From Monocercomonoides exilis (Eukaryota > Preaxostyla > Oxymonadida > Polymastigidae), in NCBI GenBank assembly GCA_001643675.2, contig LSRY02000002.1, positions 1,777,501-1,841,500 of the forward strand: 64,000 nucleotides of DNA, written 5' to 3'. The first letter of the stretch is position 1, and each line of letters starts with the position of its first letter. Under the pieces are notes generated by a model that saw only the letters and a program-made list of their open reading frames with translations, was not told where the DNA came from and searched no databases. A program made the position numbers and the translations under genes. This document shows positions 43,561-53,500 of this stretch, in pieces.

Positions 43561-44700
43561 TTAAAGAATTTGAGGGAAGAAGAAGGAGAAGAAGGAGAAG
43601 GAGAAGAAGAAGAAGAAGAAGAGGAGGAGGAGGAGGAGAGGAAGAGGAAGAGGAAGAAGAGGAAGAGACGCTAAAAGAACGGAAGCTATTTGTGAATTCC
43701 TTGAGCAATTCTTGAATGAGGAGCTTCCAATGGAAATTGATCCTGAAGTTGAATCATTTATTGAAAAAATACATCCATCATGCAATTTCACTCCATCTGT
43801 ATCAATTCCATTGAACACAACTTTTTTGTTCCGATCAATCTCAAATACATTTGCCATTGCCCTGATATTTTCCAGTCTCGCATTTGTAATATTTAATACA
43901 TCTCCATTTTGCAGAAATGAAGGTTTCTTGAATGAAAGTTTTGTAATTGAGCAGTTGTCAACATGAAGAATTCCATTTGCAATGCTCAGCAACGATGAGT
44001 TGAGAACAAGAGGTTGAATGCTGTTTGACTCACCAACTGATGAAAAATCAACAGATGAAAGAGATAGCTGGACGTTTGCTTCATGGATAATGGAATTTGC
44101 TGAATATGAAAAAAACCGACCAAAATTGAATTTCAATCTCTCTATCTAAACTTTCTCTGAGGTTGAGATAAGATTTCCCTCATTGATATTAATTGTTGGG
44201 TTATGATGGACTAGAGCAGCTGAGGAAGATTGCAATGAGCAGATGATCAAATCGTTTGCTTCTTATTTCCCAATAATAACCGTCTCCTTCGAGATCAACA
44301 GATGCGAATATGATGAAGGAATGATGTGTAACAATCCAACATCCATTGATTGATAAGGCATAATGAACTTTCAACATTTCTTGATGTTTGTGTGATAGTC
44401 TGCAACTGAAGACACAAATATCGTCTCGCTCTGATATTTCATCACCCTCAGAAGAAGATCTTCTTTCCTCACAAATGAGTCTGAAGCGCAGCCCCAAATA
44501 ACCATTTCTTTCATGTCAGGCTCTCTGATAGTACTGCGAATTTGCCAAGCTAAAAAAAATGAATAATATTATTTGAATTATTAAAAAACCATTCAGAAAA
44601 AAACTTGAATGAAAACCTTTTGATATGTATGTTTTCCATCTTTGTCAAACTTGTGGGAGTAATCTACGCATAATTTCAAATTCCAGGCACATTCTGTGCA
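43561..44700 (-). pseudogene. decayed copy of the beta-helix surface-protein family
   Basis: One minus-strand frame from ~44390 to 43690 reads as beta-helix repeat protein but contains a TGA (after TNIKKC), a TAA (after VIIGK) and a TAG (after STSEKV). The block IERLKFNFGRFF...IIHEANVQLSLSSVDFSS corresponds to SLLKVNFVFDSNF...LISPEGGILEVMDCSF of the intact gene at 3474-11600. Further upstream an apparent exon encodes CTECAWNLKLCVDYSHKFDK (44700-44610) and, after a gap, REPDMKEMVIWGCASDSFVR. The 3' end dissolves into a GAA/GAG simple repeat (43570-43675). It lacks signal peptide, membrane segment and kinase. Confidence 0.65.
43573..43672. repeat. GAA/GAG purine simple repeat
   Basis: Purine-only run of GAAGAAGGAGAAG and GAGGAGG units at the broken end of the decayed beta-helix copy. 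Confidence 0.85.
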
Positions 44701-45589
44701 ATTAAAATTTTAAATCAGATAAGAATTTGATTTATCTACGAATCTCAAATTTGTGATGAAAGAAAATCGAAACACACCTTGTTCATTTCATTAATAAACA
44801 ATTGCAAAGTTGTTCAATCAAGTGAAACTCTTTTTCGTTGAAAAAATGAAATTTCAATTTTGATCAAAAAATTTGATACATAATTTTTTGAAAAAAAACA
44901 CATCTTCTTATTAAGAAGTTTGTTATGAGCCAACAAACATCGCTGTGAAATTAATAATTTGTCATTTGTATTATGGGAACGGAGAGTTGTTTATTAACTT
45001 TCATGGGACATTTTTTTGATCTGTGGCGACTTTTCAAAAAGAATTACCCATATGGGTGAAAATACGTTCTTTCAAGCTTTTTTTGCTCGAAGAAATAAAT
45101 TTTTGTTTCACCCAAAACTATGTAAAACTTCGTCAAATTCAAAAAATAAATTTGATTTTCACATCCCTGTGCAAACGTTATTGAAATAAAATAATTATAT
45201 ATTGAAACCTTAAACGAATTTCAAAAAATGAACCAATTTTGTTGAAATTTTTTGGTTTAAAAAATGAAATCTGAAGTGCAAAAATTTTCTATGAAAATGA
45301 CTGAAGTCAAATATTATGTCACATTTGTTCAGACCTTTTTATCACAAATTAAAAGAATCAAATTGAACTTTTTTTTCTTTATCCAACATTTATTAGAAGC
45401 AAAAAATATTTCCAAATTCTTATGAAAAGTTCAATTCGAATAAATTTCGGTTGAAAATGAAAATTGAATGTTTTTATCAAATTTCTGTTTCCACTCACGT
45501 AACTTCACAAAATTATGAATGATCGTATCATCAAGCATTTTTGAAATGCATGTGTAATTTGGTGAGTTGGAATGTAACTTTCATGATAA
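44701..45589. repeat. AT-rich desert with second-repeat copy B and a CACTCAC repeat
   Basis: No gene was seen. 44968-45056 carries ATGGGAACGGA...GCGACTTTTCAAAAAGAATT + ACCCATATGGGT, the reverse orientation of 39585-39680. 45466-45585 carries TTTCTGTTTCCACTCACG and later TTGGTGAGTTGGAATG, related to the inverted pair at 1759-1856, and it directly abuts the next element. Confidence 0.5.
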
Positions 45590-45854
45590 ATATGGGTGAT
45601 TATTTTTGAAATCAAATTTTTTCATACATAATTTTCGGTTCAAAAACTTATCTTGAATATTTTCATTTGAACGTTAAAAAGTGAAAAGGCTTATTGAAGA
45701 CATTCTTATCTTTCATTAGGTGAAAATATTTGTTTTTAAAAACAATTATCATGCTTTTTCTCTTTTGGATTAAAAACTTCTTTCAATAAACAAACAATCT
45801 CTGAAAAATAAACACCCCGAAAAAAGATATGATTTCAAAAATAATCACCCATAT
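45590..45854. mobile_element. MITE-like inverted-repeat element, copy 3
   Basis: The best preserved copy: left terminus ATGGGTGATTATTTTTGAAA, right terminus TTTCAAAAATAATCACCCAT, which are exact reverse complements, 265 bp end to end. Non-coding. Confidence 0.75.
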
Positions 45855-46188
45855 TCATTTTTCATTTTCACCTGAAAATGAAACAAATGGAACAATTCAA
45901 TAAAAATTAACACAAATATCTGTATAACAAAAAAATTTTTCAAGTCGAATATTTCAAACAATAACGTTCGTCTATTAATTCAGCACGAAATACAAAATAT
46001 TCAATCATATGTTAAATACCTTTTTTAAAATGTTTCACTATTATCAGTGTTTTCTGTAATTGTTTGAAAAAAAAAGAAAGATATTCAAAAACAAAACAAA
46101 GTTATTTTCAAGTCAATCATCAAAAAAAAATTTTTTTTTTACCCGAAAATATTTTTTCTTTTCTGAGAAACTAGAAAGAAAAAGATTC

Positions 46189-46400
46189 TTAGAATATCTC
46201 CCGAATTTGAAAATGTTTTTTTTTAATATACAATGGAGCAAGTTGTTTCATATTTGCATTTCTTATCAGTTTGTATTCATTGAGGTGATCATTGGGTTCA
46301 TTGTCGAAAAACAATGTCCAAGGTTCGTTGAGATATTTCCATCGTCCACAGTCACTGAAAGCGTCCATCCTTGTTTGCACTAACGATATCAGACAAAAAA
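46189..46400 (-). pseudogene. unidentified possible protein fragment
   Basis: A minus-strand stretch reads DCGRWKYLNEPWTLFFDNE and then DHLNEYKLIRNANMKQLAPL before running into AT-rich sequence and a TAG. Its composition is more protein-like than its surroundings. A loosely similar fragment (EFALFYDKSDYHSIKYI) lies at 47610-47720 on the same strand. No family was recognised; both could be chance or relics of one repeated gene. Confidence 0.25.
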
Positions 46401-46423
46401 AGGAAAAATATATTTTTTTATAT

Positions 46424-46822
46424 ACTGATATCGCATTAAACACCGGAGATCGCACAAAATACTGGACAAGATGGACTTCACAATAACTGTAAAAGGAATA
46501 ATTCTGACAATTTTCCTCAATATATATCTCATCAATACAAACATATTTGATATACAAAACTTTCAAAAAAGCCTCATTTGTGCTCAGAGAAAATTATTTT
46601 TGAAATCTCGGAGAAATAAAATATTGAGTTTCTCCGAGATTTAAATATCAGTTTTTTTCGGACATATATGAAGCTATTTTGAAGGTTTAGTATATCAAAT
46701 GAGTTTGTATTAATGAGATATATTTTGAGGAAAATTCACTAAATTTTTCTTCTTGCGGTTATTGTGAAATCGATCTTGTCCGGTATTTTGTGCGATGTCC
46801 GATATTTTTTGCGATATCTGCA
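46424..46822. mobile_element. large fold-back (inverted repeat) element
   Basis: Two arms of ~180 bp are reverse complements with scattered mismatches. The left arm contains GATCGCACAAAATACTGGAC and CTCAATATATATCTCATCAA; the right arm contains GTCCGGTATTTTGTGCGATG and TTGATGAGATAT-like TTAATGAGATATATTTTGAG. At the centre AAATCTCGGAGAAA (46603-46616) faces TTTCTCCGAGATTT (46629-46642), a perfect 14-bp hairpin with a 12-base loop. Likely a fold-back transposon derivative. Single-stranded it would form one ~400-nt hairpin. Confidence 0.7.
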
Positions 46823-47742
46823 TGTGTTCATTTCAATAAATCAAAAGAATAATATAAAAATTCATATTATACCAAAAATCAAAAAAATAAAAATAAAAAA
46901 TCAGCAAAAGGGAATAATACTGGAACATTTAAAAATCGATATTATTAATTTATTTCATTATGTAATAAATTTCTTTGTTTTTTTTAATTATTATTTTTGT
47001 GCGGAAACATTTTTAAAGAATATTTAAAGAATATTTTGGATCAAAAAATTTCACATTTTTTAATAAATATTTTCTTTTTATTTTTGACAAAAACATGTCA
47101 TATCTCAAAATAAAAGTCAATTAAATGATGATTCTTGCATTTAATGAAGAAGAAATTGCTTGAAATTTGTTATTCACTTCACTGAGAAATGAAATAAAAA
47201 AATTGAACACTGAAAAAAAATTTTTTGTTATGTGTCCTTTATTATTTGGTTGGTCTAAAATAGTTTTTTTATTCCATAAAAATAAACATCATTGATTATA
47301 GGATATTGTCATTAATCTTCTATTTAAGTGTTTAGGTTGAACGTATTTGTTTCTTATTGGAATCAATTTTTTTGTGTTAGGGTTGTCAAAAAAAAAGTTA
47401 TTTTTTTAGGTGAAGAAGTTCATTAGAAATCAAGATAACGAAGCTGAAAAAAATATTCAGTTTTCTTTTTTCTTGCAACCTTCTTTTGGGAGATAATAAT
47501 TACAAAAAAATAAATGTCAACTTTTAATAATCTTGCATATGAAGTATTTCTCATCCCAGAAATAAAACATTTTTGATTATTTAATATGAAAATTTTGACT
47601 TTAACTCAGAATAATTTCCGTACTTTTATATTTTGCACAAATATATTTTATACTGTGATAATCACTTTTATCATAAAATAAAGCAAATTCTGATGTGTCG
47701 GGAAAGTATCCATTTTCAAAAAATTCAACATATCTGCAAAAA
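46823..47742. other. AT-rich intergenic region
   Basis: No convincing gene. It contains only the short protein-like fragment near 47610-47720 noted above. Confidence 0.4.
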
Positions 47743-48006
47743 TATAAGTGATTATTTTTGAAATCATAATATTTTTCTTTGCTTTGATTTTTCCTTGGTA
47801 TAATTTCTTTGATGAGGAAACTTTCATACAAAAGGAAAAAACAAGATAATTGTTTCAAGAGACAATGATTGAGATAATAATCATGAAAGTTTAATCTTTG
47901 AATATTGCAACAAGTTTTTCCTGTTCATTCCTCAATATTCAATGTTTCAAACTCATAAAAATTTTTTGATAAAGAAAATATCGATACAAAAATAATCTCC
48001 CACATG
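47743..48006. mobile_element. MITE-like inverted-repeat element, copy 4
   Basis: The left end AAGTGATTATTTTTGAAATC and the right end ACAAAAATAATCTCCCACAT are inverted, diverged versions of the same termini, 264 bp apart. It is the most degraded of the four copies. Confidence 0.5.
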
Positions 48007-48127
48007 AACAAATAAATACTACGAAATCAACAAAAACGAATAAACAAAATTTTCAACAATTATCAACTTAAAGTTCTTTTTTAATATTAAATTTAAATGT
48101 TACATAAAAAATCTTCTTTCTAAGCAA

Positions 48128-48200
48128 GACTCCTTGGCGCAATTGGTAGCGCGTGAGACTCCAGATCTCAAGGTTGGGGGTTCAATTCCCTCAGGGGTCA
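48128..48200 (+). tRNA. tRNA-Trp (anticodon CCA)
   Basis: The acceptor stem GACTCCT pairs with AGGGGTC (one G-T pair), discriminator A. The anticodon stem TGAGA/TCTCA encloses CTCCAGA (anticodon CCA). The T arm is GGGGG-TTCAATT-CCCTC. Length is 73 nt with no intron. A run of seven T follows at 48206-48212 as terminator. Confidence 0.95.
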
Positions 48201-48384
48201 AGTTCTTTTTTTCTGTTGCATATTTTTTCATATGAAAATTATTTTTCCTTTATTTTTTGGAAATTTAAACTTACATAAAATTATTAAATGTTACAGAATA
48301 ATTGCATTTGAACGTTGGGCAAAAGTTATGAGTCGTTTTTTTTATTATTATTATTATTTTTTTTTTTAAGAATATGGGCTTTGA

Positions 48385-50448
48385 ATGAAATTTGAGAATT
48401 TTTCATTGATGGAAGAATTGGCAAATGAGTTGAATTTAAAAAAATCATCTAGTGGAAATGAAATTGTCTCAGAGCTTGAAAGGCTAAGTTTGACATTTTA
48501 TTGAGTTTCTTAACTGGAAAATTAATTTTTATGTTAATTTTCAGAAGCTGAAGCAATGCTTAAAAATGATGTTTGCATCGAACCTTTAACAGGCGATGAT
48601 ATATCTATACTTTCACAATGTTCTAATTCAACCAAAGAGGGTTGGAGAACACATGGACTTGAATTGATTAGTAGAGGTGAAGTTGCTGTTGTTGTCCTTG
48701 CTGGAGGGCTTGGCACACGACTTGGATTTGATCACCCAAAAGGATGCTATGGTTTAACATCATTATTTTCAATATTCCTGAATTTTTAACCGTATTTTTT
48801 AAATAAATGTTGAGATATTGGTCTTCCATCTCATAGTTCTCTTTTCCAATACATGTGCGAGAAATTACTTCACCTTGAAGAAACAGCGAATTCTCGTTTT
48901 TCAATTAATAGCGCAACTATTAATTTGTATGTAATGACAAATAAGTCGAATGCTGCACCCACAAAGTCATTTTTTGAGGAACACAAATTTTTTGGACTTA
49001 AATCAAGCCAAATATTTTTTTTCTGCCAAGAAAATATCCCTGTTATTGATTATGAAGGAAATGTGATACAGGAAGAAGGGGGCCATGGCGATGTTATTCG
49101 TACACCAAATGGAAATGGTGGAGTATTCAAAGGTCTTGCAGAAAGTGGAGCATTAGATGATATGGACACAAAGCACATTCAATGGATTCACTTTGTTGGA
49201 ATAGACAACATTATGATCCGTTGTGCAGACCCTGTTTTTATTGGATTATGTGATGAAAAGAAAGTTGATTTAGGAAACAAAGTTGTTAGAAAAGTTTGTT
49301 TTATCTTATTTGGAATACTCAAAATTTGCTTTCAATTTTTATTTAAATGATAAAAAATTTTTTAGATGAATCCAACAGAAAGCGTAGGAATATTTTGTTG
49401 GAAAACTCCAAAAGAAGAAGCATCCAGCTCTTCGACTCCTTCAGAGCAATCGTCATCGCCTTCACCAAAAGAAGAACAAAAGCCAAAGCGTCGTTATTGT
49501 CTTACTGAGTACATAGAAATGACAGACGAAGAAGTTTAATTTATAATAATATCATCTTTAACAAAAATTTCATTTTATTTTACTTTATTAAATTTTTTTT
49601 TTACAGAAGCACAGAGTTGATTCAGCAACAGGACGTCTCTCATTTTCTGCAGCCAACATTTTGTCCCATTTGTTCTCCATTCATTTCCTCCACAAGTGCT
49701 GTGAGCAGAGAAATCAACTTAAGTTTGCTCCATCTTGTTATATTAAATTTTTCTAATAATTTTTGTTTTTTTAAAAAAACCTTTTTAATATCTTGTCATA
49801 TCCCACAAATTTGGAATAAAATTGACAAACCTGCTTTTTTACAATTTGATCTGAAAATAAAAACATTTTTTCCCTTTCATAAATGAAATTTAGGTATCAT
49901 GTTACAAAGAAGGAAAAAGGTTATGTTTGCGAAGGAGTTTCCGTCCCTGGAAAAACATACAAAATGGAAAAATTCATTCCAGATTCATTTGCATTGGCGG
50001 ATAAAGTGGCAACCGTTGAGGTTTTATTCGAATAATTAAATGCATTAATATTTATTAGTAATATTTTGTGATTATTTTCCATGTTTCAAATCTTATTCCA
50101 TCGTTTCAGGTCTTAAGAGAAGAAGAATTCTGCCCTGTCAAAAATTCAACTGGATCTGATTCACCTGCTGTTGCAAGGGCAATGCTTCAAAATTTGTGGA
50201 ATAAATGGATAATTGCTGCTGGTGGAAAAATTGAATTTCCAGAAGAAAGCAAAGAAAAACAAGAAGAATGTTTGTCTTAACTCATATAAAAAGAATTGCT
50301 TTTTTATGAATTCTTTTTTCTTATTAAATTATTTGCTTCAGCGATTTGTCTTGTAGAAATCCCTCCACAAGTTTCTTACGATGGTTCAGAGCTTGAAGAA
50401 TATGTTAAAGGCAAAGTATTTCATCATGGCGATATCATTAGCAAATAA
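48385..50448 (+). CDS. UAP1: UDP-N-acetylglucosamine pyrophosphorylase
   Basis: Makes UDP-GlcNAc from UTP and GlcNAc-1-P in the cytosol, feeding N-glycan, GPI and chitin-type synthesis. Eight exons: 48385-48487, 48545-48751, 48815-49293, 49366-49533, 49607-49722, 49894-50020, 50110-50269, 50342-50448, totalling 488 aa (family ~500). The uridyl-binding loop LAGGLGTRLGFDHPKG starts at residue 86. Other landmarks: CYDIGLPSHSSLFQ across the exon 2/3 join, PNGNGGVFKGLAESG, GIDNIMIRCADPVFIG, KVVRK-MNPTESVGIF across exon 3/4, VLREEEFCPVKN, and the C-terminal SYDGSELEEYVKGK. All seven donors begin GTTT. Exon 3 is preceded by an unusual TGAG acceptor. A second in-frame ATG at 48409 could be the start. 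The gene ends 139 bp before CCP5. Confidence 0.95.
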
Positions 50449-50587
50449 TTGCATTAAAAATAATGTGAAATTTATTCATTTTTATCATATCAAGATCAAT
50501 ACAATCCATAACTCTATTCAATAATCATTATTTACTGTTTTTCTCCTTATTTAGAGGATAAATTGAGAAATGCATTCATAAGCATTA

Positions 50588-53500
50588 ATGGAAAATCGCC
50601 AATGTACAAAAAAATTGTGGAAATATACCTTTTCTAGCGAATTCGATGGAGGAAATGCATATGATTTTAAACAAATAGGATCTTCCAATAATTTTGAAAT
50701 ATACCCAGCTGCAGATGCGCAAGGTGTGATGACGAACTTTCCCTAATAAATTTGAATTTATCTTCAATTTCTGTATTTTTATAATCAAATTATCCATTTA
50801 TTCATTTTTCTTCAAAAGGAACCCCTGCATGCACTGGATATCGACTTTGGTGGTGGTTTTCCGTTAGAGGATTTCAGGCGTTAGATGAGAAAATTACGCT
50901 AATTGTTAAAAATGTGTCTGCACAAGGAAAAATGTTTCAAACTGGAATGAAACCTCTTTTCAGAATAGGTCATTTTGGACCGTGGGAGCGAATCCCTGCA
51001 AATGTTGCAGTTGTATCTGCAGATAATGGAACTTCAATTCATTTTACGTTTTCTTCCTCAACAATCTGTTCAACACTGAACAAACAATTAAGATGGAGCG
51101 ATACTCTTCAAATGTTTCCCTCATCTTTTGCTAACATCCTTCAGGCGAGCAATTCGCTGAGACCCTTTTCTTCATTTTCTATCCTTCATTTTCTACCATA
51201 TCCTGCACAACTTTTACCTCAAACAATTCAAACAAATGGATCAAAACAAAAAGCTTCAGAATCAAATGCTGAAACGCAAACGAAAGAACATCCATTTTTA
51301 TGTGCTGCTCTCCCTTGGCTTGAAAATGTTCCTGACGATCAGCAAGGAATTTTAGTTGAAGAATGCATCAGCGAATGGTGGAGGCGAACACATACCACTC
51401 TTTTCCCTCTGCCAGTCCATCAATTAATGTCATTTTATTCAGCATCTGCTCTCAATAAGCTTGGCTTATCGTCACTATCTGCAGACGAAAAGAAACTACA
51501 CAGGCAGTTATGTCGTTGTCTTTTGGAGGATGAACGAGCATTGTGGGTTGCATGGACAGCTTTGTGGGGAATGAATCATCCAATGGTCATTGCACAACAA
51601 ACTTCAAATACACACTCATCGTCATCCTCATCATCTTCATCCTCCTCTTCATCTTCCTCCTCAGGAAGCACGAACAGTGCTCCTTCTTCATCGTCTTCGC
51701 TTCACCGTCCAGCGTCTTCTCATTCAGTTCGTATCACACCACCTTCAACTACAGCAACTTTTGTGTCAGCTGTCAACAATGCAACAGCAAATCCGCCAAT
51801 TCTCTCACTGCCAATTCCTCCTCTTCCAGAATCTGTTCTCCCCTCGTCTCTTTCTTCATCATCGTCTTCTCAGTTTCTGCTGCCTCCAAATTACACCATC
51901 GTCGTGCCACCAGCTTCTATCCGTCTCGCAAACATAGTTCCTCTTCACATTAACACCCTGTTTGCAAACACAGACGAGCCAATGCCGCCTTTCCTTCAAA
52001 GAATACTGACTTCTCCTGTGAAGCCACCTCCACAGCCATCACAATCGTCTTCGAAAGAACCTTCCACACAATCGGCTTCTGCATCATATGAAAACAGCAG
52101 CGCAAGCACAAAAGTGAAAACTCCACCAAGTTTGACTCAAGAAACATCACCTTTGAGAACAATCCAGTCGTCTTCATCGTTACCTGCATTGTCGAAACAC
52201 ACAAGTTCCACGTCTTCACTTTCTGTTCTGTCTCCAACTGCTGATCTTCCTCCACAGCTCGCACAGCCATTTGGATTCAGTCGCGGACATCCTCTGTCAT
52301 TCAACTCAAAGCACCAGAAAGTGATTGACTCGTCTTTGCCAGCTCGCCCTGCCCCGATGCTGCAGCAGATCTCTTCAGGCACATCGCTCTTCCAGGCAAT
52401 TGCATCTTCCACATCGCCATTCAAAGAACAGCAAGCAGTTTCTTCTCCGTTTAATTCAAGTGCTTCTGTCAATTCTCTAACAAACGGAATTAAACACGTG
52501 AGCATGAGCCAGCAACATTCCAGAAAATCTCCGTCTGTCAAACAATGCCGCACAGTGAAACTTGAAGACATCGATATCTACTTTGCCTTTTCATTCCCTT
52601 ATTCATATGCAGACCTGCAAAGAGACTTGGCGACGCTGGACGAAGTGTTTGCGAAGGATGATGAGGAAACAGAAGATCAACGCGAGAAAACCACAGCAAG
52701 TGAAGAAGATTACGAAAATGAAGGAGAAGACGAGGAAGAGTTTCTTGAAGAAGAAGAAATTGACGAAGAAGAGGAGGAAATGGAGATTCTGCGCAGAACA
52801 GGAACGAAGAAGGAGTACCACTCAGGAAACGACGACGAGGAATGCAGCAGCGGAGCAGAAGAAGCAGCCGACGAAGAAGACAGCCAGCTTCGAAGAGGAA
52901 ACGGCAGCGATTCAGAAACAGACGATTCTGATGAACAGTCCAATCAAGACGAAGGATACAGCATCAAAGCAAATAAAGACGAGCAGAAGCGAAAAGGCAG
53001 AAGCTACTCTGCTGAACAAAAGGATATCAGAAACATGAAAAAGCGCAGAGCCTTTTCACAGCCACCAACAGCTGACCAGCTAAGCGGGCTTTCTTCGACT
53101 CGTCGTGCTTATGGATCGCGACTGACTGAGCAGAAGATGCACAGAAGTCATTCTTTCAGCAAACACACAGCACACAATAGCAGCACAGCATCTCGAAAGA
53201 GCTATCATTCGTTTTACTATCATAGAGAGCTTTTGACTCGGTCAGTGGAAGGAAGACGAGTAGATCTACTGACAATCAGCGGATTTAATGGCATTTCACA
53301 CAAAAGAGAAGAGAATCTCAACTTGACATCTTATTCATCATCCGCTTCAAGCTCGTCTTTGTCTTACTCTTCTTCAACTTTACTTTCCTCTTCTTATTCC
53401 ACTTTATCTTTATCCACATCGCAATTAATACGTAAACCCCCCATGTCTCGTTCGCAACTCGCTCCTCTCCGTGCGTATCTGTTCCCTTCCAAGCCTGTCT

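Noticed and set aside
40348-44700. Reassignment of TAG/TAA to glutamine, as known in the oxymonad Streblomastix
   Set aside because: Intact genes end in TAA or TGA exactly where their families end (UAP1, CCP5, NAP1, p62), TAG is not found at conserved Gln positions, and the broken regions contain TGA as well.
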